Part shown: in pieces, positions 11,701 through 23,655 of the stretch
Numbering within the stretch: position 1 is the first letter of the stretch
Layout: every line of letters starts with the position of its first letter
Origin: Ailurus styani
Lineage: Eukaryota > Chordata > Mammalia > Carnivora > Ailuridae
Length of the DNA: 64,000 nucleotides
Direction: 5' to 3'
Assembly: GCA_002007465.1 (NCBI GenBank)
Contig: LNAC01000032.1
Span: 6,168,889-6,232,888, forward strand
The notes under the pieces: generated by a model
What the model was told of the DNA's origin: nothing
The model's database searches: none
What the model saw: the letters and a program-made list of their open reading frames with translations, nothing else
Position numbers and translations under genes: made by a program

Positions 11701-13172
11701 AAAGTTTCTTCCTACCCCAAGCCATTTTACCTACACAAAAGCAAATGACTTCTCAACTCCTGCTGACTCAATTGCTCGACCTCTAAGGCATTTGGATTAA
11801 GTGATCTCTACAGTCCCTCTAAGGTAAGAGACTTTTGAATACTTCAGTGTTTCTCTCCCTTGATTTTATTTCTTCAGCCATGCAAGGAAATTATTCCTGC
11901 AGATGAAGTAATCACTTTCTTCTAAGCCCAGGGAGAACAGTTGGGTCTATAGACCTTTGTCTGAAAAGTCAGTTCTATAAATAAACTGCATTTTCATAAT
12001 GCTTTTCATAGTGCTCTCTAAGACTTCAGAAACACAGTCTTAATTACAGCTCAGTAGGTAATACTTTTTATCATCAACAAATTGTAGCAACCAAAAAATA
12101 CACTAGTAATCACTGCAAAGGCTAAAATCAGAGAACTTTCCCATTTTAAGAATGATTTATTCAGGCATTTTTCCCACCAAAATTATTACACCTGATTTCC
12201 GCTAACGCAAGAAACCAGAAAAAAGTCAGTAAATCTATTAGTCTAGTATTTCTAGAGAAATAATTTTAAATCTTTGGATAAAGGATCAACACCCGCTGAA
12301 TAGAATGCAAGACATCAGGATTGGAGTGTCTCCCACATAAAGTGGAAATTGTAATCATAATCTCCTAGTTTAAAAAAAAAAACTCATTTGGTAACCTTAC
12401 TTTTCACACTACCACTAGGACTCAGGAAGGTGACAGAAACAAGAGAAGAAATGTAGTTTTCTGTCACACCAGCATGTTTACGTCCTACTATTCTAAGCCA
12501 AGGGGGGAAATCCTCCAGGGACCAAAAGCTGTGCATCTTCTCTGTGGCTGGAGAATGTGGTGGTAGTGGGGGAAGAGACAAGAAAGGGAAATACAGCATT
12601 AAGATGTTTTATAACAGATTTTCACCAATTAAAAATCAGTGCACACAGGCAGGGTATGCACACACACATAATCATTACTGTATAATTTATACCTTTGTTC
12701 TATTATACTAATATATTACATAAGTTTTGAAATATATACCAATAGCATAAAACAGTTAAAGGGTATGGTGACTAATATAATAAAAAAATTTTAAAGAATA
12801 AAAATAATAAAAGCTCTAATATATCCCCCCACATCTTAACGGATCTTCTCTAGCACTCCATGCAGTATATGCACCTCACTTGGAGACCAATGGTATAAGG
12901 AAGAGATGTTAAGGTTAGAACCATTTATATTCATTTAGATGAAATAATGCCTCCCTTTTTATTGTTTTATAAATGTTGCTATTTCTAGAGAGTTTTAAAT
13001 GTTATTTTTCTCAATCTTTTCAGATTTTCACACTGCTTTATTTTATATAAACTTAATATATTTTCAAGATCCTATAATAATTTCTAAACTAAAGATTAAA
13101 CTACCTTGGAAATTTTTCTTTGCCATAGAAAACAATAAAAATAATAAGACTATGAAGGCTGTTTCTGAAATA
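11701..13172. other. Unassigned, possibly ERV-flanking
   Basis: 11701-12080 may extend the retroviral remnant upstream of the protease, without clear motifs. 12080-13172 holds nothing I recognise. The short frames here look like chance. Confidence 0.4.
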
Positions 13173-13665
13173 TAGGCATACCTCAGATTTTCTGTGGGTT
13201 CAGTTCTACACCACCACAAGAAAGTGAGTATCACAATAAGGGGAAATAAATACACTTTTTTGGCTTCTTAGTGTATATAAAATTTATATTTACACTATAC
13301 CGTAGCATATTAAGTAACTATGCAATAGTATTAGGTCTAAAAATAGTGTACACACTTTGAAAATATTTTATTACTAAAAAATAATAGCCATCATTACAAC
13401 AATGAGTTGTAATCTTTTGCTGGTTGGAGGGTCTTGTTTCAATGTTGATAGATGCTGACTGATCAGGGTAGTTAGTGGTTGCTGAAGCCTGGAATGGCTG
13501 TGGGAATTTCCTAAAATAAGAAAGCAATGAAGTTTGCTGTTTGGACTGATTCTTACTTTCACAAAAAACTTCTCTGTAGCCTGCAGTGCTGTTTGATAGC
13601 ATTTGGCTTACAGTAGAATTTCTTTCAAAATTGGAGTCAATATCCTCAAACTCTGCCACTGCTAT
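13173..13665 (+). mobile_element. Tigger1 DNA transposon fragment
   Basis: Begins at a target TA with the terminal repeat taggcatacctcag. Tigger1-type sequence follows (gtgggttcagttctacacc, tttacactataccgtagca). It ends abruptly near 13665, so one end and most of the body are missing. Strand given is the orientation in which the terminal repeat is read first. The transposase end it carries is antisense. Confidence 0.85.
13318..13659 (-). pseudogene. Tigger transposase C-terminal remnant
   Basis: Two overlapping minus-strand frames carry pieces of one former transposase C-terminus. One frame (13318-13659) starts EFEDIDSNFERNSTVSQMLS and holds QTSLLSYFRKFPQPF. The other (13374-13562) holds TTLISQHLSTLKQDPPTSKR. 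The switch of frame near 13490 shows an indel. TcMar-Tigger transposases are cut-and-paste enzymes, and this copy is dead. Confidence 0.85.
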
Positions 13666-13710
13666 CCTCCAGCAAGGATAACATTAACAAATAGAAGAAA
13701 ACCCCTACAG

Positions 13711-13817
13711 GACATCTGGGTGGCTCAGTTGGTTAAAAAACNAAAAAAAAAAAAAAAAAAAAAAAGAAAGGAAGGAAGGAAGGAAGGAAGGAAGAAAGAA
13801 AGAAAGAAAGAAAGAAA
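13711..13817 (+). mobile_element. CAN SINE head fused to purine tail, contains N
   Basis: Only about 30 bases of SINE head (catctgggtggctcagttgg) are present, then an A run with an N at 13742, then (GGAA)n and (GAAA)n to 13817. Target duplication cccctacag lies on both sides (13702-13710 and 13819-13827). So either a real extreme deletion or a collapsed assembly of the SINE body. Confidence 0.8.
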
Positions 13818-13827
13818 GCCCCTACAG

Positions 13828-14234
13828 TGAAGAGAGACTTGAATTTTCAATTTAAATAAAGTTGGAAGAACAGTAAAAAAAAAAAAAAAAACCTATCAAG
13901 TAAAATGTCCTCATATGTGCGTTGTTTCTACGAGAAATTGGTAAGAACTAATTTCCATTCAAAATATCTAACCAGTATGGTAATATAAATTAAATATAAC
14001 CTGAAGTATAAATAATTGTAAAATATGTTCCCCTTTACTTTCCCTTTATTTTGCTGACATTTAAGGAATGCTGATGTATTGGTTTTTGGTGTGTCTTTTT
14101 TTTTTCATTTCACCCTGTGTATTTTACACTCTGTGTGATAATTTGACATAAAAGACCATATTAGCCTCTTCCAATTACTTCTCAATTAAACTGAGACCAA
14201 GGAGTGGTTGATAAAGTCTGTGGGATATGCTTTT
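13828..14234. other. Unassigned sequence
   Basis: AT-rich with an A run at 13875-13891. Nothing else recognised. Confidence 0.5.
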
Positions 14235-14245
14235 GAAACATCTGG

Positions 14246-14478
14246 GGTGCCTGGGTGGCTCAGTGGGTTAAAGCTGCTGCCTTCGGCTCAGGTCATGATC
14301 CCAGGGTCCTAGGATCGAGGCCCACATCGGGCTCTCTGCTCAGCGGGGAGCCTGCTTCCTCCTCTCTCCTCTCTCTNNNNNNCTCTCCTCTCTCTCTGCC
14401 TGCCTCTCTGCCTACTTGTAATCTCTCTCTCTCTGTGTCAAATGAATAAATAAAATCTTTAAAAAAAAAAAAAAAAAA
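14246..14478 (+). mobile_element. CAN SINE, young, with assembly gap
   Basis: Full-length sense copy flanked by gaaacatctgg at 14235-14245 and 14479-14489. Six N at 14377-14382 fall within a duplicated cctctctcctctctct pyrimidine tract. Confidence 0.94.
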
Positions 14479-14610
14479 GAAACATCTGGATTTGAATGCT
14501 GGCCCTGTCAGTTAAGTTACTTCTCTGTTATTTTTCTCACTCATAAAACAGAGATGTTAACAATTATGGCACTACATCTCATTATATATTTTGGACTATA
14601 TACATGTCTA

Positions 14611-14938
14611 TAGTTGACCCTGAACAATGCAGGGCTTAGGGGCACTGACCCCCTACACAGTAAAAAATTTGAACTTTTGACTCCCCCAAAACTTAACTAT
14701 TAATAGTCTACTGTCTACCAGAAGCCTTACCAATAACAAAAGTAGTCAATTAACACATATTTTGCATGTTACATATATACTGTATTTCTACAATAAAGTC
14801 AGCAAGGGTAAAGAAAATGTTAAGGAAATAATGAGGAAAAGAAAACACATTACAGTACTGTTCCGTATTTATCCAAAAAAAAATCTGCATATAAGTAGAC
14901 CCATGCAGTTCAAACCCTTGTTGTTCAAGGGTCAACTG
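14611..14938. mobile_element. Tigger3-like non-autonomous DNA transposon
   Basis: Terminal inverted repeats are visible: tagttgaccctgaacaa at the left, and ttgttcaagggtcaactg at the right, its near complement. Each is bordered by a TA target site (14609-14610 and 14939-14940). Length about 328 bases with no transposase. Recognised as a TcMar-Tigger family internal-deletion element. Exact subfamily by resemblance only. Confidence 0.85.
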
Positions 14939-15184
14939 TACTATAATGTCTTATAGATATACCTGAAAGATTTCTGCTCAGGAAAAATAAGTAGTTACAT
15001 TTTAAAAAATCAGGGTCTATGGGGGAAAAAGGATCAGGAACATTTCTCAAAATATATACAATTTAGTTACAAGAGCACTATCAAAACATACAATCAGTTC
15101 TGGGGGAGAGACTTTGGACTACTGAGGCAGGCTGGCCATCATGACTGGAGGCAACCTCAGCAGATATTAAAAATGCACCAACAT

Positions 15185-15350
15185 GGGGCACATGGGTGGT
15201 GAGTCCACTTAGTGTCTGACTCTTAATTTCATTTCAGGTCCTGATCATAGGGTTGAGACTAAGCCCCACATCGGGCTCTGTGCTAGGTGTGGAGCCTGCT
15301 TAGGATTCTTTCTCTCCCTCTCCCTCTGTGCCTGAACACTCTCAAAAAAC
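15185..15350 (+). mobile_element. CAN SINE, older copy
   Basis: Diverged sense copy (ggggcacatgggtggtgag). Flanked by aaaaatgcacca at 15169-15180 and 15351-15362. The pyrimidine tract and tail are short. Confidence 0.85.
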
Positions 15351-15362
15351 AAAAATGCACCA

Positions 15363-16170
15363 TCTTCCCAGTAATAGAGTTATTCCCTCATTTGCCAATC
15401 CCATGCAAACTAGCACCTATAGGTACTTCAAGTATAGAGTGTTATATTTTTAATTGTTGGGATCCTGAGGAACTCCAAGTGTTCCCAGGAAAGAAGATAA
15501 AGCTTCTTAAGAAGAAAAAAGGAAAATATCTCTTTTTCCACCAATTAGGAAGTATATCAATACTATAAAAGTTAGGACAGCCATTTCTGCACAAACCTGT
15601 AGGCAGCCATGGAAGTAGTAGTGTTCCTAATAACTTGTTTGTATAGGTTGTGTGAGGGAAGTACCTATGCAACATTATTAATATCATTTCAAATTAATTA
15701 CAGAAGGAGAATTTTCATATCCATGACCAAATATACTTTATGTGAATGGAGATTACATACTGAGATCCTACCGGTATGTTTAAAAACTATTGTCAATGGC
15801 TTCCTCTTTCTTTATCATTAATATCTTAAATGTACATGTTAGTGTAATAATGTAATATATATAATTTGTGCATAAATATACATATATTGATGCTTTCTTT
15901 TCAGCTCTTGATCAACAGCCGAATAGTACACTAGTCAGTATATAAGTACAAAGCTTAAAAGGTTATTTATACCTCAGAGTATTAACTATATTTGATTTTT
16001 TAATTTAAACCAGATTTAGATTAAACCATAAAAAATGCTGATTTGATTATAGAGTATGTCCTGACAAATCTTAGGCCAATAAGAACATTTTGGAATAAAT
16101 GTGTATCCAGAAAATTTCGTGCACAAAATGAACACAATTTATGAGCAAATTTTACCTCTTTTCTCTTTAA
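15363..16170. other. Unassigned sequence
   Basis: No gene or repeat recognised. The frame at 15287-15568 overlaps the SINE and is not a gene. Confidence 0.5.
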
Positions 16171-16185
16171 TATATTTCCATTCTT

Positions 16186-16382
16186 TTTTTTTTTAAAGAT
16201 TTTATTTATTTATTTCACAGCGGGAGAGAGATCACAAGGAGGCAGAGAAGCAGGCAGAGAGAGGGGGGGAAGCAGGCTCCCTGCCGAGCAGGGAGCCTGA
16301 TGCGGGCCTCGATCCCAGGACCCTGAGATCATGACCTGAGCCGAAAGCAGAGGCTTTAACCCACTGAGCCACCCAGGTGCCC
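16186..16382 (-). mobile_element. CAN SINE, young mustelid-type
   Basis: Full-length antisense copy with a perfect 15-base duplication (tatatttccattctt, 16171-16185 and 16383-16397). Confidence 0.96.
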
Positions 16383-16745
16383 TATATTTCCATTCTTAAA
16401 GAGTTTATGCAGTGATCATATTTGAAATGGAAAATTATACTAAGGAAAATGAAGCATACGTAAATAAAGATATCAACTTCTCCTGTACACACTAATTTCT
16501 GATTCCTCCTTTAAATGATAGTAAATGAATGTGTAGCACAGAAATTATATACCAATCATGGAATCCAATAATTGTACTGATTAACTTTGATTTAATTAAC
16601 CGATAGGAGTTCTCCAAGGAGCTCTTATTTTGAGAGCTAAAAAAAGCTGAATTATCCAACTATTCTCCACTCACACACATATTAAGCAGTTTTTAATTTA
16701 GAGTAATAGATACTTTAATGAGTTCTGAAAGATTAATTCTTCTCT

Positions 16746-16945
16746 CTTTTTTTTAAAAAGATTTTATTTATTTATTTCACAGAGGGAGAGAGATCACAAG
16801 GAGGCAGAGAGGCAGGCAGAGAGAGGAGGAAGCAGGCTCTCCACCGAGCAGAGAGCCCGATGCGGGCCTCGATCCTAGGACCCTGAGATCATGACCTGAG
16901 CCGAAAGCAGAGGCTTTAACCCACTGAGCCACCCAGGCGCCCGTG
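16746..16945 (-). mobile_element. CAN SINE, young mustelid-type
   Basis: Full-length antisense copy very similar to the one 360 bases upstream (both read tttcacagngggagagagatcacaaggagg in the tail region). Perfect duplication gattaattcttctct at 16731-16745 and 16946-16960. Confidence 0.96.
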
Positions 16946-16960
16946 GATTAATTCTTCTCT

Positions 16961-17470
16961 TAATTATGTCACCTGTATCTTTTGAATCAACATGGGAAAT
17001 GCCAGTGTTTTTAGATAACCAACAGATGTCTGATCTACCACCCCCTACTTACTTGAGTAGAACCCTTTCTCCTCTTAGACAAAAAATAAGCAAATTTTGA
17101 TGTTATTAGAATTCTTTTAATGAATTTGTATGAATATGTTTCTGTTTCTTTGGAAATTGTCTCCAAATTACTTGAGGGTATAAATGCAGGTAGCAAGATT
17201 ATCATCATTCTATAATTCTATGGAATTATATTATGCATGCATTTCATTTTTCTAAAATTCCAATAAATATACTTAGGAAATAAAGAAGGAAAGAGGTAAG
17301 GAGAAAAAAAGGAAGGGGAGAAATAATTTACATTTTCAGGTAATGCACTTCCCATTTTCTTGGTTTAGCATAGTCCCAGTGAGAAGAGAAGAGAGAAATG
17401 AATCTTCATTTCAGTCATTCTCACCTCTCATTGTGTAAAAGTTCTGCACAAATAAGTATGATCCTAGTGT
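16961..17470. other. Unassigned sequence
   Basis: Nothing recognised apart from a purine-rich stretch at 17277-17325. Confidence 0.5.
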
Positions 17471-17670
17471 TTATTTTTTTTAAAGATTTTATTTATTTGA
17501 CAGAGAGAGAGAGAGACAGCCAGAGAGGAAACACAAGCAGAGGGAGTGGGAGAGGGAGAAGCAGGCTTCCCACAGAGCAGGGAGCCTGATGCAGGTCTCA
17601 ATCCCAAGACCCTGGCATCATGACCTGAGCTCAAGGCAGACGCATAACAACTGAGCCACCCAGACACCCC
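17471..17670 (-). mobile_element. CAN SINE, older subtype
   Basis: Antisense copy from ttttttttaaagatttt to cacccagacacccc. The target duplication is degraded. Confidence 0.88.
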
Positions 17671-19115
17671 AATTTTAGTACTTAAAATGTACATTTTGTA
17701 CCATCTGGTCTCTGAATACAACTAATGCTTTATCTTGTGCTAAAGTAAGAACCAGCAGTAGATTCCAGTTTGAAGACTAGCTATTTTGTTCCTTAGGAAA
17801 TATGGTGTGTGCACATATCATACTTTATAGATGATATGGAGGATTCTCAATGGCAACTTTGGTAATATGATTTTCTCTTGCATACAAACTATGATAGCTA
17901 CTCCTCATGTAATCTGTGACTATGTTGTGCATACATATGTTTAGAAACATTGGTATTGAGGATACTGATCACCTCAAAGTCATCACTGTGGCTCATACCC
18001 AACTCTGGTCCATAGTTCCAGTCTTAACTGATAGCTACTCCAGTAGCCCACATTTATTGGTTGGGTTTTAGTTGTAAAAAGATTGCCTCTTTATTCAATT
18101 GCTTGCTTGTTGGTTGGTTTGTTGTATTGTTTGTGTTCTACAAAACACTTATCAGTGTTATAATATCTGCGTCCCTGCATGTTTGAAAATGTCTTTCTGT
18201 TTTCTTTATATTTTAAAAAAAGAGCTTACTTAATGAGATAAATTTCTTGAAACACGTTTTTCTTTCCTGAAGAATTTTTAAGAATTTTTTAATCCTCTTC
18301 CAGCGGGTAATGTGTGAAATTTCAAGACCAAATTGATTTGTTAAACTTACAGGTGATTTGACTATCCTTGCCTATTGCATATAATATTATCTCCTTATCT
18401 ATGAGTCCAGGGGTATTCTAACTTCACTTGAATATGTCCTGACTTGATTCTTTTGTATAAACCTTGATTGTGACACGATGAATCCTTCTGAATTCTTAGT
18501 TATTTATTCTTTTTAGGAACTGTTTCCTATTTTGAGTAAAAGTTACATAAGACAGAATCCACCATTTTAATCATTTTAAAGTATACAATTCAGTAACTTT
18601 TAGTACATTCACAGTGATGTGCAACCATCCCTTCTACTTAATTTTAGAACATTTAAAACACGCTCTTCAAATGATAGGATAAAAGCCCATCTTTGAAGAT
18701 ACTAAGATACAGTTTTTGGACATTCCAAAATTATTTTATGTTTATGCCTTCTACAATTTTTATCTCATAAATATAACTCCAAAATACACCCTTGTACATA
18801 AATTTTTGTCTGAATTTCTGATTACTTCCTTAGATCAAATCACTGGAGTGAAATTACTGGACTTGAAGAGTGAGATTATTATCAAGATTCTTGATATAAT
18901 TACTTTATATCATACCATTTTTTTCTACTTCTGTAATAATTCATACATTACATTGAAGGCTATTGGTTTAACAACACTTAGTATTTTGAAGGAGGGAGGG
19001 GTTCATGGTATCTTTACTCATAGTCTCTTTATTCATCCCTTCCTACCCAGCACTTGATTCGCCAAATCTATATACAACAGATGAGCTGTCAGTCTCCAAT
19101 TTAAAACCTTCCTTA
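17671..19115. other. Mostly unassigned
   Basis: Holds an old L1 fragment at 18539-18660 (listed). The rest is not recognised. The 113-residue frame at 18716-19057 has no domain feature and is probably chance. Confidence 0.5.
18539..18660 (-). mobile_element. Ancient L1 3' fragment
   Basis: Antisense L1 3' landmarks: accattttaatcattttaaag, tacaattcagtaacttttag and gatgtgcaaccatccc. Diverged and truncated. Confidence 0.65.
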
Positions 19116-19119
19116 ATTA

Positions 19120-19600
19120 TGATCTTCAGTATTGTGTCCCTCCATGCCCCGCCCCCAAATATATTTAGTTCTAAACTCCCAGTGCCTGTGAATATGACCT
19201 TATTTGGAAATAGTCTTTGCTGATGTAATCAAGGTAAGATGAGGTATACTGGTTTGGGGCTGACCCTAATGCAACGACTGATCTCATTATAAGAAGTTAA
19301 TTTGGACACAGAGAAGGTAAGGTAAGGACACACAGGAAGAACATCGTGTGATGACAGGGACAGAATTAGAATGGTGAACTTGAAGCCCAGGCATACAAAA
19401 GATTGCAAGCAACCAACAGAAACTAGGAAGGAGGCATGGAATAGATTCTCCCTCAGAATTTCCAGAAAGAACCAAACTTGCCAACATCCTGACTTTAGGC
19501 TTCTAGCCCCCCAAACTGTGAAAGAATAAATTTCTGTTGTTTTAAGCCAGTCAGTTTCTTGTAATTTGTTATGACAACCCTAGGACAAATGCTAATGCTA
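19120..19600 (+). mobile_element. MLT1-like MaLR LTR
   Basis: Solo LTR of the mammalian MaLR group. Features read in order: tattgtgtccctccatgcc, gaatatgaccttatttggaa, gatgtaatcaaggtaagatg, acagaaactaggaagg, then the polyadenylation-type end gtgaaagaataaatttctg and gtaatttgttatgacaaccc. Old and diverged. No internal retroviral sequence adjoins it. Confidence 0.8.
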
Positions 19601-20046
19601 CAGAGAGGTCAAGGAAGTTTGGGACAGAAAATGACAGTTTGATTTAACACGCAGGCAATTGATAGGAGAGTGCACTGACAGAAGAGTACTAAATATTTAA
19701 TACTTAATATTATTGTGAGTGAGGAAGTGAAAATAATGAGTTTAAATATTTTGTTAAAGAAGAACATGTGGAAACAGAAGGAGAGAAAAGTGGTAATGAC
19801 AAGGGAATGTGGTCAGAAAAGGACTATTTTAATGTAGATTCTTAGATCTAGATGTGTGTTTCAATCCTAATAAAGAGAGAGAGAGAGAGAGATGTTGAAG
19901 AGAGAGAGAAAAGAGGAGTTGTTGAAAGAACAGATAGCACAGATAAGAGAATGTGCTTTAAGAAAAGATAAATCACTTCCATCAAGATGATAACAAATGA
20001 AAAGGTGGATAAAATGCATAGAAATGTGAAATTCATGGCAGATGTT
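19601..20046. other. Unassigned sequence
   Basis: Contains a (GA)n run at 19873-19892. Otherwise nothing recognised. Confidence 0.5.
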
Positions 20047-20264
20047 CTTTTTTTAAAGATTGTATTTGTTTGTCTACCTATTTATTTATTTATTTATTTA
20101 TTTAGAGAGCAGGGGTCGGGGCAGAAGGAGAAGGGGAGAGAGCATCCCGAGCAGACTCCGTGCTGAGCACCCAGTGCGCGACTCAATCTCACGACCCTGA
20201 GATCATGCTCTGAACCAACATCGAGTGTTGGTCACTTATACTAACCGAGCCACCCAGGCACTCC
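20047..20264 (-). mobile_element. CAN SINE, older subtype
   Basis: Antisense copy with an expanded (TTTA)n tail at 20078-20106 and head gagccacccaggcactcc. Confidence 0.88.
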
Positions 20265-21577
20265 AACTTGCTGAGCGGGAGAAGGATGATGAAGAAAGAA
20301 GACAGGTGAAGGAAATTTGGAATTTGGGGAAATGGAAATGGATGATAGATCCACATGAAAAGGGTATCTGGCAGAAAGCAGGCATTTTCAAGGAACACCT
20401 GTCTACACAATTGAGTGGAATTTTATCAATTGCTGATTATTGATTGATTGCCAGCAATACTTAGTAGCCTGATTTTGTGGAAATGACCCAATGTAATTTC
20501 AAAGCAGCATGATGGAAATAACAAAGGAAAAAAGTGCAAAGCAGAGTCAAAGTGTGGACTATCAGATCTGAAATTCATAAGAAAAAAAATAAATCTCAAC
20601 ACAGTGGGAACACTGAACATACTGAAACCAAACTGTCAAAGAGAAGTTTGTGGTCAGAGAAACCTGGAATTTTGACAAAAATTTTCTGAAAATAACTCCT
20701 ATACTAGCCAGCACCAGTACCTAAAATTCTACCTTATTATTTTTAAGAAGACTGTTAAAATAAAAATACAAATGTGAAATACGCCATATGGTTTCCTTGA
20801 GTTATAAGAGAGGGGGGGAAAGGAGAAGAAAAGAGCGGGGGAAAGCATGTCATCAGTATCCATTCTATTATTATTAGTTGTTAGCAAATTACTGGGACAC
20901 ATTACCAATATGTATTCTAAACAAAAATATGGAGAACAAATAAAACTCGAAAGAAATGTAATCTATTATATATAATAAAATAGATAAACATTTCTTGGTC
21001 ATTAGGAATAAATAAAAACATTCACATAAAAGATCATAATTTGTATTAACATTTATGCAGTCAAACCAAGATTTAATCACTATTATGTAACCTGTTAACA
21101 TCTCCTATGATACCATGTTTGGCTTATTTCCTAGCAGCCTCATGCATTTGCATAGGTTTTAAATGTGCTCAAACACATTCCCATGGGCTTTTTCCTTACT
21201 ATATAAGTCTCTTCTTATTCTTTTAGTAATCTCTTTGAGTTAACTACTACCTCCATTTGTACATGATGAAATGTATAAAGAGTCACTTCAAACATTGGCA
21301 CCACTATGAGCATGGTCTTTCCCTTTACTTGAACTCAGAATTAAGAGTTTTTGTTCTTGGTTTTTTGGGGTTTTTTTTCTATTCCAGTCCCAGAAGAAGT
21401 TTTCACTGTAGAAGTTATTTGCAGGCAGTCTTATGCTTTCTAGCAGAGTCTACAACCAGGCCCTAGCTTCTCCAGGACACTACACAGGATCAATTTAAAT
21501 ATGTATTAGTCTAGGAGGCATTCTCTCAAATGAGTTTAAACGTATTTTATCTTTAGATAACCTACATGATATGTAAA

Positions 21578-21632
<55 letters not shown>

Positions 21633-22342
21633 TAGAGATATCTTAAACACAATATCTCTGCTCCAGATAAATCAAGGTCAAAATAAATGAAGAGCTCAAG
21701 ATAACATCAGGTCCATTTGTCTAAGTCTTGGTGTTGCATGGATGAAAGCAGCAGCCAGTTATGACAACAGGTGATACATTCAAAGTAATAGCCAAATTCG
21801 TTAACATTTTTCCATTTCTAAACCATCCTTAAAGAAAATCATATATGGGGTCACGCCATTCTCACAGTAGTCCAGCAGAACAACCAAGCCATCTGGATTT
21901 ATGTTTTCCCCAGTAAAAAATTGCTAATTTTTGAAATTAGCTAGGGTGTGCCTGATTTGTTCCCCAACACTGGCAGGGCGGAGGAAGCGGGCAGAAAAGC
22001 CACACTCCCAAATTTTAAATGTAGGTGTATAGGATCCTTCTCTAAGAGTCACCTTCTGGTATGTTACCATTTCCTCTGCCCATCCTCCTTCCCTCGGGAG
22101 TCCAAGACTAAGACTTTGGCGTTCTTATAGTAATAGAAAGAGGAATTAGGAAACCAGCAGAGTGGACTCAGATAAGGGCAAGATTTAGATTCTGGAACTG
22201 CAATGAGCAGATTATTCATCAAATTCTCTTAGGACGAAGTCTAAGGAAGTTTCTTTCTTAGCCATTATCTTCTAGACCTTCCCATATTTCAAGACATAAT
22301 CTTCTGACAAGTTTATTTTTTAGCACTTCATTTCATCCTTAC
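20265..22342. other. Unassigned sequence with GATA repeat
   Basis: No gene recognised. It contains only the (GATA)n microsatellite listed separately. Short frames have no protein features. Confidence 0.5.
21578..21632 (+). repeat. (GATA)n microsatellite
   Basis: About 13 uninterrupted GATA units followed by tatagagata. Long enough to be length-polymorphic. Confidence 0.97.
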
Positions 22343-22821
22343 AAAGAAATTTTTAATTGAAGTAGAGTTGACACATAATGTTGCATTAATTTCAGGTGTA
22401 CAACTTAGTGATTCCACAACTCTATATGTTATGCTATGGTCACAAGTGTGGCTACCATCTGTCACCATACTTCACTGTTACAATACCTTTTACTATATTC
22501 CCTATGTTATACCTTTCATCCTGTGTCACTTACTTTCATCCTGTGTCATTACATAACTGGAAGACTGTATCTCCCTCTCCCCTTCACACATTTTGCCCAT
22601 CCTCCCTTTTCCCCACTGGCAACCATCAGCTTGCTCCCTGTATATTTATGGGTCTGTTTCTGCTTTTTTATTGGTTTGTTTTGTTTTTTAGATTACACAT
22701 ATAAGTGAAGTCATACAGTGTTTGTCTTTCTCCGACTCGTTTCACTTACTATAAAACCCTCTAGGTCCATCCATGTTGTCACAAATGGCAAGATCTCATT
22801 TTTTATGGCTGCATAATATTC

Positions 22822-22860
<39 letters not shown>

Positions 22861-23030
22861 TGTGTGTGTGTGTCTGTGTCTGTGTGTGTGTGTATTACAC
22901 CTTCTTTATCCAATCTTCTATCAATGGACACTTAGGTCGCTTCCATATGTTGGCTATTATAAATAAAGCTGCAATAAATAGAGAGGTGCATGTATCTTTG
23001 CCTTACAAAGAAATTATTTAAGAGAAGTTG
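22343..23030 (-). mobile_element. L1 3' end, antisense, older
   Basis: Antisense L1 with landmarks gttgacacataatgttgc, ctggcaaccatcagcttgc, gtccatccatgttgtcac, tcaatggacacttaggtcgc and ttggctattataaataaagc. Interrupted by a (TG)n repeat at 22823-22893. It also has an 18-base local tandem duplication (tttcatcctgtgtca twice) at 22513-22552. Confidence 0.88.
22823..22893 (+). repeat. (TG)n microsatellite in L1
   Basis: About 70 bases of GT/TG with a few TC interruptions, at the same L1 position as the (AC)n at 8133 in the opposite orientation. Confidence 0.97.
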
Positions 23031-23189
23031 ACAGAATCCAGAAATCAGTAAACAGTGAACATAACATCCTCCTGTTCAGTTGCACATCCCATTATTCTCT
23101 GTACTTTCATAATCCTCCACCTATAATACTTCCTCTAATGTCAAAAATTAAACAAAATAATAAAAATTTAAAAATAATGTCAAAAATAC

Positions 23190-23340
23190 TGCTAGACTGC
23201 AGGCTCAGTGAGGACAAGGTTCATATCTGACTTGTGTCTGTAGTTTCACTGCTCCATCCCGAATACTTGGCACAGCTCCTGGAAGGAAGTATACTCAGTT
23301 CTGATAGGAGGAATGACAGAAGCAATGAGTGAACAATAAA
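23190..23340 (+). repeat. L2-like 3' fragment
   Basis: Old LINE2 3'-end signature: gactgcaggctcagtgagga, then a gaatacttggcacagctcc type segment and gagtgaacaataaa. Diverged, so family assignment is tentative. Confidence 0.5.
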
Positions 23341-23458
23341 ACCTCTACTGGGATACACAGAAATTCTCTCTGTGGAAGACAGATCTAAAAGGAAAGCCAT
23401 GACCTGGATCCCTTTCTTCCTCTGAAAGGAAAGAACTCACTCCTTAAACCCTTTTCCT

Positions 23459-23655
23459 TGGGTGCCTGGGTGGCTCAGTGGGTTGAGCATCTGCCTTTGG
23501 CTCAGGTTATAATCCCAGATAGAGTTCCGCATTGGGTTCCCTGTTCAGCGGGGAGTCTGCTTCTCCCTCTGCTCCCACCCCACTCTCTCTCTCTCCCTCT
23601 ATAAATAAATAAATAAGTACATACATACATACATACATAAATGTTTTTAAATAAA
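23459..23655 (+). mobile_element. CAN SINE
   Basis: Sense copy from tgggtgcctgggtggctcag to the tail. The tail has become (ACAT)n at 23616-23640. Confidence 0.9.

Noticed and set aside
18716..19057. 113-residue + strand frame
   Set aside because: AT-rich, no recognisable domain, no promoter or splice context. Consistent with chance.
22773..23021. Frame containing a Cys-Val repeat protein
   Set aside because: It is the translation of a (TG)n microsatellite within an L1.
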